64,000 nt of DNA from Stercorarius parasiticus (Eukaryota; Chordata; Aves; Charadriiformes; Stercorariidae). Within the stretch, counting starts at the first letter, position 1, and every line of letters begins with the position of its first letter. A program made the translations under genes and the position numbers. This document shows, one piece after another, positions 50,601 through 62,846 of this stretch. The DNA lies in the NCBI GenBank assembly GCA_013396915.1, contig VWZL01001367.1:248001-312000 (forward strand), in the 5' to 3' direction. The notes beneath the pieces were generated by a model, which saw nothing but the letters and a program-made list of their open reading frames with translations, was not told where the DNA came from and made no database searches.

Positions 50601-53202
50601 AGGTCTTGTTTTATACAGCAGTTTTTAAATGAATTCAAGGGGATTATAACTGCTCTTCAAAAAAAATTTAATATCTAAATACCAGACAGATAGCATATCA
50701 TACTTCCTTATGGTTCAGAAGCAAAGGGAGTTCAGCCTAAAATTCATTTGGAGACATCTGTAAAACACATTGCTATGGAATGACAATAGAGGTGATCCAT
50801 AACTTGAAGTGGGCGCTTGTTCTTTATTATGAAATACAGATATAGTGACACAAAACATTGCTTTTCAAGTAAGTGTGCACTGTGCAGTCTGAAAACACAA
50901 TATAACTGCATGCCAGACATTGATTCTCTTTTGCCAGCGAACATCTGCTTGATATACACGGACATCTTGTGATTAGGCTCCACTTGGTAGCTGGACCCGC
51001 AAATGAAAGGGGTGGAGGGGAGGAGGATGAACAAGATTTCTTTCTGCAAGCAATAAACAAACCATGAACATGTTTATTTCCATAAAGAGTGGAAATAAAG
51101 ATTCAGAGTTCAAAAGGTATTTGCTTTCAGCACATTTCTTCATTGGAGCAGGCTGTTTACTTTTCATTGGCAGTCATCTATGATCAAGTGTATTTTCTAG
51201 AGGAAAGAGATTTTCATCTGCTGAATTTAAAGACTTAATGAATAAGGAAACAACATGCGTATTAATTTATTATGTACATGAATGACAAACAAACTGACTT
51301 ATTAAACTAATTATCCAAAGCAGTACAGAATAAAAATGTTGTGATCTATTGTTCTTAAGAAATGTTACATCTCATCAGGGTTTTCTAAATCGTCTAATTC
51401 CTGTGGGTTGTAATTTCCAGTTTCAGAAATACCTCCGTCAGCTCTGTACGTCATTGCAGTAAAATCCAGTTGGGGTCGGATCTTACTATGATCCCAGTTT
51501 CTCTTCCTGAGTGACGAGTATCAGTGCTGCTAAACAGACTGGACACAGTCTCAGTTTTTCAGGTGCAAGCCAATGTATTTTAGTAACTATAATAACCAAA
51601 TGAAGTGTTTACTGTGGTCTGCTAGCTAATTTAGACATCTTACACTTGCAAAAATACATTAGCTAGCTTATTTTCCCTTTGGGTTTGTTTACTATGCATT
51701 TTGGACAGAAAATCTCCAGTTAAGGCATTGGTTATAAAATTAGGAAGTGGGGATTCAGTTCAGAGATCTGCTGAAGATTCCTAACCACAGTTTTACAGGC
51801 ACATCACCCTCCTCAGTTAAGTCACGGAGAAACTCTTGCTAATCTCATTTCTGCCTGGGGCATTTTTGCCACTTAAAAGGATGTTACATTCTATAACACC
51901 ACAAGGGAATCTTTCACTTATCTAGTCTGTCTTGCCATGTAAAAAGGCCAAAAAAGCTCCCGGAATTAATTCCTGTAAGAAAAACGTTTTATTTTAAAAA
52001 ATTCTATAAGCACCTACATGAAGAAGAATAAGTAGGGAAGAACTAGGGAAGATCATTCTGTGCTAATGACTGGCCTTTTCATTATTCTCAATATTTGCTG
52101 TCCCTCTAGTCTCAATGTGAAAGTTTACCATATGGCTGAAAGAATCCAGAAGAGATTGAATATATATTTATTTCAGTGCTGAAGAATGCCCATCTAACTG
52201 ATTCCTTTTAGTGGAAATATGGTATTTCTCCAAGTTCTTATGATTTGAATGCTCTTCCCCAATATCTAACCGAAATCTTTCTTTCTGTACATTGAAACCA
52301 TTTCGTCATTATCTACCTTTTTGTCCATCGCTGGTAAAAGTGTTTACCACCACATCAGGAAGTGTTATCTTAGCAGATAGCATTACCTAGTTTGGTAAAA
52401 ACCTATTCCCTTCTTAAGTGGGTAAATTCTATTGAATATTTTTGCATTTCTGGTAAACAGACATACCTCTTTCAGAGGAGGTATTAAATATTAAAGATCC
52501 AACCTAGAACTAAATATTTTTGTCATTTTAGTGTCATCTCTTGCACAATGTATGCTAAAAAACACCATTCCACTCCTCATTAATACCTTCTTCTAGGTTA
52601 CTTTAGATCACAGCAAGAATAAATTTTGTGCTTATAGAAATGAAGGAAATTTGTTCTACGCAATTGGTAATAAAAAAATGACATATAAAATATACTTCAC
52701 TGTCTGTCAATTACTTGACTGTTTCCAAAAGGCTAGGAATAAACAGGAGAAGATTTTTCTCCTTCTAGGCAATCTCAAGAGATATTGAGTCTCAAAGAAC
52801 ATTTGTTGTCTCATAAAAAATACAGCAAGTACCTTTGCTATACATAGCATTTCTAGGAGTTACTTATGGAATATCTTTGTTTTATTCTACAAACGAATGC
52901 TTGGAACATAAAATTGAATGAAGGATGCCAGAACTTTATACAAGGTGTCCAGAAAATCAAGTTTTAATAACTGGTTAGAGCGGACTGCAGTGCATTTTAA
53001 AAAGTCTTAGATTTACTATTAAACGTGCGTCAACCTATGTAGCAGTAGTCTAAAAAGAACCCATAAGAACAGTGTTCTAAATATGTTGTTAATATTTGAT
53101 GAAATTGCAAAGCAACCAGTGAGCATATATGATAATTACATCCAGGTATTTAGTCTTGAATTTTTCAAACTTTTGGCTTTAGCGATCTCTGCACTTTTTC
53201 AC

Positions 53203-53235
53203 GGAACATGAAAAACGTCAATGGAACATGAAAAA
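53203..53235. repeat. partial direct duplication, period 20
   Basis: GGAACATGAAAAA occurs at 53203-53215 and 53223-53235, with CGTCAAT between the copies. Confidence 0.85.
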
Positions 53236-54236
53236 GTTATGCACATTCAGGCAAACGAAAATTGCTCTGAAAGTGATTTCTAAGAGATTTCACACTTAGC
53301 AAAACAGCACTGCTAGAGACTTACATAGCATTTCCTTTTGTTTTTAAAGGCCTAATCCAAAATCTATTTAAAGTTGATGAGAATGTTTTTATTGAATTCC
53401 ATGTGCTCAGAACTGTGTTGTAAATGCAAAAGAATTGCTTCCAACTGGAAAGAGAAATATTAAATACACACATATATTAACTTACATGTAGAAATATAGA
53501 TCAAGTTTTTTTCTAAGAAACTCAGATTCTTTTTAATAGCCTATTTCATAGCAGCATTCTAACCAATTTCTCCTCGCTAATTTCTTAATATTTGGGTAAT
53601 GAAATATTATCTTTTCCTCAGAAGAGCAGAATATAATATAAAGGATACAATAGATAGATCACTGTTGTTAGGTCTCAAAACATATAAATCACACTTCTCT
53701 GAAATCAGATTCATTGTCTGTTATGTTTGCTTACAAGGAATACATTCAGTAGAATCAATATAATTTTTTTTTTTAAGTTTAAAAATGTCATCCTTGAGAA
53801 ATTCCTGTCACTACTGCTGTAGTAATTGAATATGGATTATGAGTATGCATATGTGAGTCTGGATCCTTATGAAAGATATTCATACTGCCTGTTAGATATC
53901 TACCCGGTTATTTTGAATACCATTTTGATGAGTCTGTTCCCTTCCATGGACATAGGAAGCCTAATATAACCCTAAACTTGATAGCTGTGTGCCATGTGTT
54001 TCATTCATGCCTTCTAGTGGGGCGGAGGGGGAAACCCAAACCAAAAGACAAACATTTAGAAAAATGTTCAGTAATTAAGATTCATAGGAGTTACGGCAAG
54101 AAACATCTGGCACCTAAGTGAAAAAATTATTTCTCCCTTTGTGAGAAATACTGGAAGCAATGGACTGTAGTTCTTTTTGTATGTTTTTCCTTGATGAATA
54201 TTTCCAATATCTGGATAAGCATAGATGTAAATCTAC

Positions 54237-54405
54237 CTTTCTCTTATCTCCTTGCTTCTTCTTCCACCCTCCATCTGCACTGTTCTAGTCGTTGTAAGGT
54301 TAGAGTCTAGCTGCAATGCATGAGAGATCTCAGAGGTTACATTTTGCTCCTTCTCCAGGCTCTCATTCATCCTTGCCAGTTTAAAGCTCCTCATATTAAT
54401 GTATC
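54237..54405 (-). CDS. candidate exon, phase 1 to 2, unlinked
   Basis: On the minus strand CACCAACTATGTTCAG precedes 54405 and GAGAAAG|gtagat ends at 54237. The 169 bases are open in phase 1 to 2 and encode a charged stretch with residues such as MRSFKLARMNESLEKEQNV and QMEGGRRSKEIRE. This could be an upstream exon of the gene whose later exons lie at 34.5, 18.1 and 2.7 kb. However, its exit phase does not match the phase 0 entry at 34676, so at least one further exon would be needed. The acceptor tract is short. A chance ORF or an old repeat is an equally good explanation. Confidence 0.2.
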
Positions 54406-55665
54406 CTGAACATAGTTGGTGTTCAAAATATTTGTTAAAAATACTACTGGGCAACACAGTTTCCTTCTAACAATGTGGGACAAACAGATATTCTTTATGA
54501 AAGAATGTCGCTAAAGAATACATAGATTTATATATGCATTATATTATATCTTATATAGGATAAAGAATCAAAAAATAAAATAGTAACACAGCAGTGAACT
54601 GAGGGGGAAAAAAAAGATTCATTCTGAACTGGAACGTGGGCTTAGAAATTCCTGGATTCAGACTAACTTCAATTCAACTTTTTACTAAATAATAAATCAG
54701 TGAGTCTATAAAGGTTAAGTAAATTGAGGAGTTGTGTTTTTCAAGTTACATTTTTTTAAAAGAGTACTGCATTTTTTGTTTTCTTAATACAAACCAATAG
54801 GCCATAGTAAAAGCCTTTGTGCATAGCTATAATAGCAGCTCTTCTCACAGAACAGAAAAAAAAAAAAAGAATATGGAAATGTTGATTCTGGCAACCAAGA
54901 ATATGCATTTAATCTGTGACCTTTCAGGCAGTCATCTTTTCAGGTTCAAAAGTCCGTTTGTTGCCCAGTCAGAGACTCTGTGGAGTTCCCAGAGGTCCTT
55001 CATCTTTGGAGGCCTTTATGATGAAGACTGTTTTATTTCTCTTCTCTTCCTAACACATATTTGTTTCATTATAAAACAATAAAACAATGCATGTCAGAAA
55101 GGGCACCAAAATTTTATGTTATTGTTCAATTATTGAACAACTCTCAATCCCAAGGAACGTGTCTAAACTTAAAGTCTTAAATGTAAATGGATAGGGACAC
55201 TAACATCTCTGAGACAAAAGACACTATGAGAAAAAGAAAATATTTTGATAGAATCATCTCTGAAGCAGAAGATCTACTATAGTTTTGCAGGATGCTTTAA
55301 AGGCCATGCACCCTTAGATACATGAATTTAGGGCGATAAAGTCAGAAAAATGAGTAATGTGAAGGAAAGGGAGATGCTAATAGGGACAGGTCAAACGTGA
55401 GGATAAATTCTGAGTACCTAGTTTCTTTTACAAACATCTTCTGACTGACTCAAAGCTGCTGCAACAGAAAAAACCTACTTGGGGTTTTTTTTTTTTGAGG
55501 TGATCACTTCAAGGATGGGGAGCGGAAATTCCACTTCAAGACTCTGGCTGTCTCAGGAACTCACCCGAGTAACTGTGGGATTTGCTCAGACTTAAGTACA
55601 GCAAATTATAAATTGTAACCTAATAGAAATACAAGTGTCCTACAACATTATTATGCAAATAACAT

Positions 55666-55692
55666 TTAATATGAAGTTAATATGAAGTTAAT
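55666..55692. repeat. tandem duplication of an 11-mer
   Basis: TTAATATGAAG occurs twice in tandem (55666-55676, 55677-55687), followed by a partial third unit TTAAT. Confidence 0.9.
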
Positions 55693-58343
55693 GGTCATTG
55701 ACTGTGAAATATCTAGAACTGGAAATAGCACAGTGCCAAAGGTACCGCATTATAAGATTGCAAAGATTTACGTGGTCCTATTGAACTATTTGTACAACTT
55801 ATATTACATCCATTTTTTTCCACAACACTATAAAATATAAAAATGATGACCCACAAACTGACAAAGTTACCTAGCACCAAATTTTAGACTAATTCAAGTA
55901 AATTAACCATCCGTGATGCATTACATTCACAAACAGCGCATCTGAACATCATAGTGTTTCATGACCTAGAAGTAGTTCACATACCACAAAATTACCTGGA
56001 ATCCCTCTTTATCTATAAAGGGTGTTGGTCATTGGTATGAATATTCGGATTGCAAATAATTGGAGTGATATGTATTTTTATCCTGGTTTTAATTTAAATT
56101 AGATGCTATTTATAACAGATTTACTTCACTATGTCCAGAAAACTGTCTGTTCTTAAGGGTAAAAATTATTGAGTGCTACTATACACCACTACATCATTCT
56201 TCAAGCTGGGCTGAAATCAATGGAAGAACACAGTATTGGAAAGCATCAGATAGTAGCATTTGTAAATGCCAATGTGTATTCGATGTTGAAGTCTGCTATT
56301 CCTGCCTTCCACACTGAAATAAGGAATCATGTAGCCTATATGGATTTTGCAGTATATGTGCTGACTCTCAAAGTCCCCGTAAGTTAGGAATGTATCCTGT
56401 GTCATTCTTAGAAGGCTAGAGTATACTCTGCATTTCTAGATACTAAATTGCTAAGCAAATATCAAGAGATAGAAGTATTATCTCATTTCAGCAACAAGGG
56501 AGGTGGAGGAAAGATACTGTGTGTAGGCTTGAGCAACCAAAAAACAGCAGGACTGAAACTGAACTTTAATAAACTTGAATAAAAAATTTGTATAAGAAAA
56601 TTCCATCACCTCTGTCTCACTGAATTCACAGAGTATTCAACAACTTGAGTGAAGGTAGACAAAAGGAATCAGAAGTTTGTGGCTTGTACTGCTTGTAGCC
56701 AAGTTGTTCAGTGGGCTGTCAGTGCTGCCATTGGTGGGCGCTGAGATGGATTCTCTGCAGTCAGAGGGAAGGACCTTTTGCTATTCGTAATAGTTTTTGC
56801 ACTTTTAGTGCCAACTGAAAGAAAGAGATGTGGCAGAAGCTAACGGCAGGTATATTGCTCTCTACTGTGGCACAGGCACAAGCCTGTTCCTGTTTATTGT
56901 CCATTTTCATCTGAATGTGTTGAAGGCTTTCACCCTGACTGAGCACTGATGATAGTAATGCTGGTTTTGCACTTGAACTAAGAAATTGTTCCCTATAAAG
57001 ACAAGCAACATATAGGAAATAGTGGCTGTATGGGATCAGAGGGCCATGCGACTTCCCTACAAAAAGAGGGTCCTCTGTTTCTTTGTACTACTGTTCAGAT
57101 ACGCATTTAGCTTTTTGATGCTCTCCAGTCACACAAAATGTATGTGTAGCCTTCTTCTGCTTCTCAAATTTAATTTGCAGTTTTACAAGTTGTTGCCTTG
57201 CAGTGACACTAGTCTGTAGAAAATATTTTGGACAATACAGGTAATGAGACCCACAATTGAAATTACCCAGTGTTTTCCATTGTAATGCCCTGTTACCAGT
57301 AGAGATTTTAGCTTTATTATATTTCTGTGGATTATATGGAGATTATTTATGGCGCGTATCAACATAACTAAAAGTGCTACAGTCTTTTGGAATGATATTA
57401 GATATCTAAATGACGCTATTGGTGATAAAAGTTTATCCCTTTTATTCGTTCAGTTTCTTATTTGGGATATTTTGGATACATCAAGGTAATAAGCATTGAA
57501 TAAAAGAAAAGTGCAATAGGTACTTATATATTAGTCCACTGGCGGGAACTGTGAGGTGCCTCATGGAAAAAATGTACTCAGCAACTGTGGAAACTAAAGC
57601 TGCTTTTTTTTGCTGATGGCAGCAAAACTGAATCAACTAATTGACTCCGTCTATATTTTTACAGTTGGCTTCTAACATATTCTGAAGTTGGTTTTTACAC
57701 TGCCTTTTTGAATTTCTGTTTCTGCTTCAAGCATGCATTGCCTTTGAAAATGGTCTGATCACCGTCATGCTACAAGTAATAATCAATTTACGGTAGGATA
57801 GAAACACAAACAGAGTCTAAATATACTCTGCAGAAATATGGGAGTTCTTTAACCTGGACAGTTTCTCTGCCTGGAACTGAGAAATAACAAAAAAGAAACT
57901 GCAAACAGATGGTATTTGGCATGCCTTTAAATATAAAGATGAAGTAAACACAAATTACTCACGTGTAAAACCAGTGTGAAACTGGGAGATTTGACATTTA
58001 CAAAGTACTATCTTTGAAATCAGGGTGTTTTTTTTTTTAATTCTTTTATTTTAAGTATTTTTGGTTCAAAACAACGGAAAACAAATTTAATAGCATGCCA
58101 GATTTTTATTTTTTTCGGAGCATTAAAATGACTCCTCAGAGATTCCAGGAAATTATTTATTCACAATAAATTAGAGCTGCTGAAACTGCCAGCCAGACTG
58201 TCTGCAGCAAAACTTACAAATGTTTTATTGTCTAGCATCATTGAAGTCTGCCAATAAAATTGGGCTTCATTCTACAGTCAGTGAAATGTTGTACTCCCTC
58301 TCTATAGGGCTGTTTATTTAGTATCCCACTCATGTCGTGTGTT

Positions 58344-58368
58344 TGTGCATGTGTGTGTGCATGTGCAC
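58344..58368. repeat. TG/CA-rich alternating purine-pyrimidine run, 25 bp
   Basis: Every step from 58344 to 58368 alternates pyrimidine and purine (TGTGCATG then TGTGTGTG). Such runs can adopt Z-DNA. Confidence 0.85.
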
Positions 58369-59420
58369 TGACAAATGTGTGTTATCTTATAAAGAGGAAA
58401 AACAAAACAGACATAGCTGAAGACAGAGTACAAGGACCTTATATTAACCTATTTTCATTCTGAATCTTGTTGAGACCCAGTAATATATGTTCTCTTCCAG
58501 CATTTATGGTTTACAAACATATATAGCCTTTACAAAGGTACAGTGGGCTAGTAAGCTGTAAAAATTAGCTTTTCTTGAAGCCTTTTAATGTTGCTATATT
58601 TTTACTCCTGCATTCAAATAATGAAAAATTCATTTAGAAAATAATTTGGAGAGTTCACGGATGAATGAAGAGTGACACCCACTGTACGCCCCCACATATT
58701 CCTTGGAGAGAAGGGCAGGCTTCATCTATATAGTGTTTGTTTCAATATTACTTCCAAAATGAGAGAAAGATGTTTGCTCAGTCTTTAAAATAAAAAAGAT
58801 TGACAAGGCATGGAAATTATAATAGAAGAAACTTAACAAGCACAGAGATCAAGGTTTGTGCAATGTGCCCGTCTTTCAGCTAGGAAACAGACTAAAAACA
58901 ACTCATCAGACAGTGGAGATTTTTAACAATTATTGAGGCTTCTTCAAAAATACCCCTTGAAATGAACTGGAATCTTTCTACTGGCCACATCAAAGTAAGC
59001 TTTGGATCAGGCATCCATACCATTCCCATAATGGGCCCATACAGACCCAGAGCACAGAGAGAAAAGGCCCATGCAGCGTCTTCTACCGTACAACTGCTTC
59101 TGATGAATTGCTTTCCATTTAGACATGCCTTTTTACCACGATATTCTCTCAGCTCTTGGTAGCTTTTTCTCTTGAAAGTTTAGTTAAAGAAGTGTACAAA
59201 TTTCAGTTTTTAATCCTAACAGTAAAAATAGGTGAATCTACAAGGCTGAGTTACAGATTTGCCATCTCTGTTAGTGAAGTTACTTTTCCATTTCCCCACT
59301 TTGCACAAAGACAAGTAGATCATCAGCAATGTATTCACGGCACTGTGAGAATAAAAGTAAGGGGTTTGCCCAATTAAGCCATTTATTACACTGCATAGCA
59401 AAATCTGTGGTTTCTTTAAT

Positions 59421-59491
59421 CTGGTACCAGGGAGACGGGAGTGTTCTGGTCCCGTCTACATCAATCAACACTCCAGTCTCCCTGGTACCAG
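59421..59491. repeat. long near-perfect inverted repeat (25-bp stem, 21-base loop)
   Basis: CTGGTACCAGGGAGAC and the following GGGAGTGTT (59421-59445) are matched by the reverse complement at 59467-59491 with a single mismatch (59437 against 59475). One further T-A pair closes outside. A competing inner hairpin exists: AGACGGG at 59433-59439 with CCCGTCT at 59451-59457. A third pairing, CTACATCAA at 59456-59464, matches TTGATGTAG at 59495-59503. The length of about 71 bases suits a small-RNA precursor, but a template-switch mutation is an equally simple origin. I recognised no known microRNA or transposon. Confidence 0.92.
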
Positions 59492-61360
59492 AACTTGATG
59501 TAGCTTTGCTGCAGTTTTATCACAGAATCCTCTATAAGCCCACCTGTGAACTTGATAGAGGAAAGGGAGTCTAAATTCTTCTACAACTTGGGCTGTCCAC
59601 AGAGTGCTCCCTGAAGGGAATTTTGTAATGAATGGGATACATCATAAAGTAATACTTCACAGGACATTTGCTCTGTTTTCCCTTACAAGTCTGGAGAAGA
59701 GTGAATTGAGAGAAGCTTATTTAATTTCCCATTTTAGTGGACCTTTGAGAAAGGTTCCTGAAGGGGCTTTGCAAGACCTGCGTAGGCTGAGGGAATCATC
59801 CTACAATTCTAGAAAAGTAGGTTTTAGGTTCCCCTCCTGGCATGGGAGGCAGCTATACAGTTATGAAGAAGAGGAGAGAAAGGGAATGAATAACAGTTTA
59901 GGCAAATTCCTGTAGTCCTCACTCAATTAAAACCTACTGCCTTGCATTTGTTGCTTAATTTCATACCTCAAAGGATTTGGGCCAACAATCCCACTTGTTT
60001 CAGAGGTTAGACAGAATTCCAGTTCCTTCCCTTTGCCCACTCTTATTTTTCTTTTTTTAAGCTGGACATTATTGCCTTTGTTAATTTTCAAAGTGAATGA
60101 GATCAAGGCTTTTAGACGTCTGTTCGTCTACATTTTTCAATGGCTCTTAAGGTGATGCCAAAACATGATCTGAAAGTCCCATTACTTTAAGATTGCATAC
60201 CATGTTTTCTGAGGTACTAAAGTGAGATGGATGCTTAAAATAATTCCAGAGAATTATATAGGATAACACAGGAAAATAACAATAAAAGAGCATTACTCCT
60301 GTTTGCAGTTCAGTTCCACACCAGCTATTTACCTCCAATCTACTGACGGCATGTTTTTAATAGAGTAATTACAGTTTTTTACCAGTGACAGTGGACATAA
60401 ATGTGGTCATAAGGTTAGAATGATGATGTGTTTTCTTTCAAATGTGTTATGTTGAAGCATTTCTATTTCCTTTTTGTTAAAAGGTATGCGTCACTTCAGT
60501 TTTTACTTGCTATGCGCTAGGATATTCAGTTCTTTGCCACTCTCATAGTTGTAATTGCATGGTAGTGCATATAATCCATCCTATATGGACTTCTTGACTT
60601 GAGTCAAAAGAAGAACCCCAACGACATAGCAAATTTTTGGATCTTTCTAAAAACTTGCTTTGTACATACATCATTGGAAACCAATCAATATAGATGATGC
60701 GTGTTGCGTGATAATGTAATCAAAATGGGACTGATGTGAGGTAGAAGAAACTCCAAGCCTTATTTTGCATTTCTGATCTGTAGAATTCCAGAAGATACAT
60801 TCCGGAGTCTCACTACATATCCACCCCTAAACACGATGTTTCCTATAAGAGGTGTCATTCATGATTAGATAATTACAAACCTTCCAATATAGTATTAACA
60901 TAATAATAACTAGTTGAGAGCAGTGTTAATTGTTCATTCATAGCTGAAGTCCTTAATTTCACATCCTGTGTCATATACAACATAGCTGAAATTCCATGAA
61001 AAGAATGATAATTATAGAAAAATCAGGGAACGAATACACTACATAGAAAAATCCTTATCTGAACATTCTGATTACATTTTGCTTAATTTTCAGGAGATCA
61101 AAAACAATTGCCACCTCCATTATCTTACTAAAGCATCATAAAACCTTATTGCAGTACAGAGTTATTATATAACCATTAATTTAAATGAGAAAATTGGATA
61201 AAAATTTTGTTTTGTGAATATTTGTCCCTCCTCTTTAATGAGTCTTCACACTACAAAATTATTAATGTGGGATGCTACGTGGACTCCATTCAATCTGCAT
61301 CACAAATTTATAACAGATTATAAGCTCTGTAACATATGACTTGCATAATGAATTTGAACA

Positions 61361-61388
61361 AATTTGAATTAGGTAATTTGAATTAGGT
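61361..61388. repeat. perfect tandem duplication of a 14-mer
   Basis: AATTTGAATTAGGT occurs at 61361-61374 and 61375-61388 without differences, flanked by related AATTTG words. This looks like a recent replication-slippage event. Confidence 0.92.
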
Positions 61389-62591
61389 ATAATTTGGTAA
61401 CTTCTGTGGAATTACTTCTATTTTATGAAGCATAAGTGAAGGAGATGCCTTCTATAGCAATTAAAATATGTCTGCATGTTTCTTAATTATTTACTGTTCA
61501 ACTTTGAAAGACTTTAGCTTTAACAAAGGATTACTTGTTTGTTTTCAACAAACAAAATGATTATGTTAGGATCGTATTTGACTATTAGTATGATGGAAAT
61601 TACAGACCTCTCTAATTCAGTGCTGGACTGCTCATAATGTGAGATCGCATTAATACTGTACAATAATGTACCTTTGTCATTCTTTGGAAAATATACTACT
61701 TGTTCTGTGAAGCTAGCAAGAAATGTAGTATTTGATTGTTGTTTGCTAAGCCATTATAAGAATTTTAAATTGTTATTTACTTGGTCAGTAATGCAACCTT
61801 CCTTGTAGTTTCATTATAATCGAATTTTATACTGGTTATTTTGAAAAAAGAGAGGCTCCAGTACTTAACTAATTATGAGGCAGTTTCTGCTGTTGACAAA
61901 GAATGAAGTTCAGTAAAACGTCCTTGAGCTTTTCTAATAAAGTGAGACTGTTTTATATCTTAAACTGATTCAGAGATTGTTTATGTATTTCATTCCTGCA
62001 GAGGGATAAGAGGGTTTTAGTCTGATGTTGTTTGTTTGGAACTGATGAAAATTGCTCTGTGGATCAGCTGCATATTGCTAGTTCTTTCTAGGCCTATTGT
62101 CTGGGCAGGGTTTAATTGCAATGTACATCCTCTAACAGATTTCCTTGGGTTACCAACAGCTCAGAATTAACAAATGTGTTTTTTTCCTTCTTTTCTTTAC
62201 ATTTTCTGAGGGGGATGTTTTTGCAGGGCTTCATATCTAACCCTGAGCTATGAAATAGGAATTCACTTGTTAGGTACCAGTGCAAACCTGAATGGGAATT
62301 AGTCAACAAAGCAAAAATACTCACTCCTGGCGAAATGCTGTCATTAAAAGAAAACCTACATGTGCTAGATAATGTCTGCCCTGGTTCTACGGTGAGGATG
62401 TGACAGGAAGGAAGCATTACCCTTCCCTTCTTCTCCCTTCCGTGCTAATGAGCGCTTCTCTTGGCTCCTTTGGCACTCATTCAAGGAGACACCATACATT
62501 TTCTTACCTATCCCACCGACTACCATGTGTGGTTACAATTGTAGAATCTGCTGAGGAGGGTACTAATATTACCTACCCCAAAAAATATTTT

Positions 62592-62846
62592 CTGAACCAG
62601 AGCAATTTGCCTGTATTTCTCCCAGGCTATCTGTCCTTGCCTCCACCCTCTGTAGGCTTCCTTTTTCTGTTTGAGATTGTCCAGGAGCTCCTTGTTCATC
62701 CATGCAGGCCTCCTGGTGTTTTTGCCTGACTTCCTCTTTGTTGGGATGCATCTCTCCTGAGATTAGAGGAGGTGATTCTTGAATATTACTGATCTTTCTT
62801 GGGCCCCTCCTCCCTCCAGGGCTTTATCCCACGGTACTCTGCCAAA
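62592..62846 (-). mobile_element. internal CR1 fragment, between endonuclease and reverse transcriptase regions
   Basis: The plus strand carries the complement of CR1 ORF2 upstream of the reverse transcriptase: GAGCTCCTTGTTCATCCATG, GACTTCCTCTTTGTTGGGAT, GGGCTTTATCCCACGGTACT. Translated on the minus strand it gives [24 protein letters not shown] sequence. Neither the CR1 3' end nor the 5' end is present. Most CR1 copies keep the 3' end, so this piece has lost it by later deletion or rearrangement. Confidence 0.8.

Larger units (their letters stand above)
45947..62591. other. AT-rich unique sequence
   Basis: This region contains the 47.4 kb remnant, the candidate exon at 54.2 kb, small tandem duplications and the 59.4 kb hairpin. 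A relatively GC-rich part at 49.98-50.38 kb is open on both strands for over 100 codons without recognisable homology. Confidence 0.45.
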
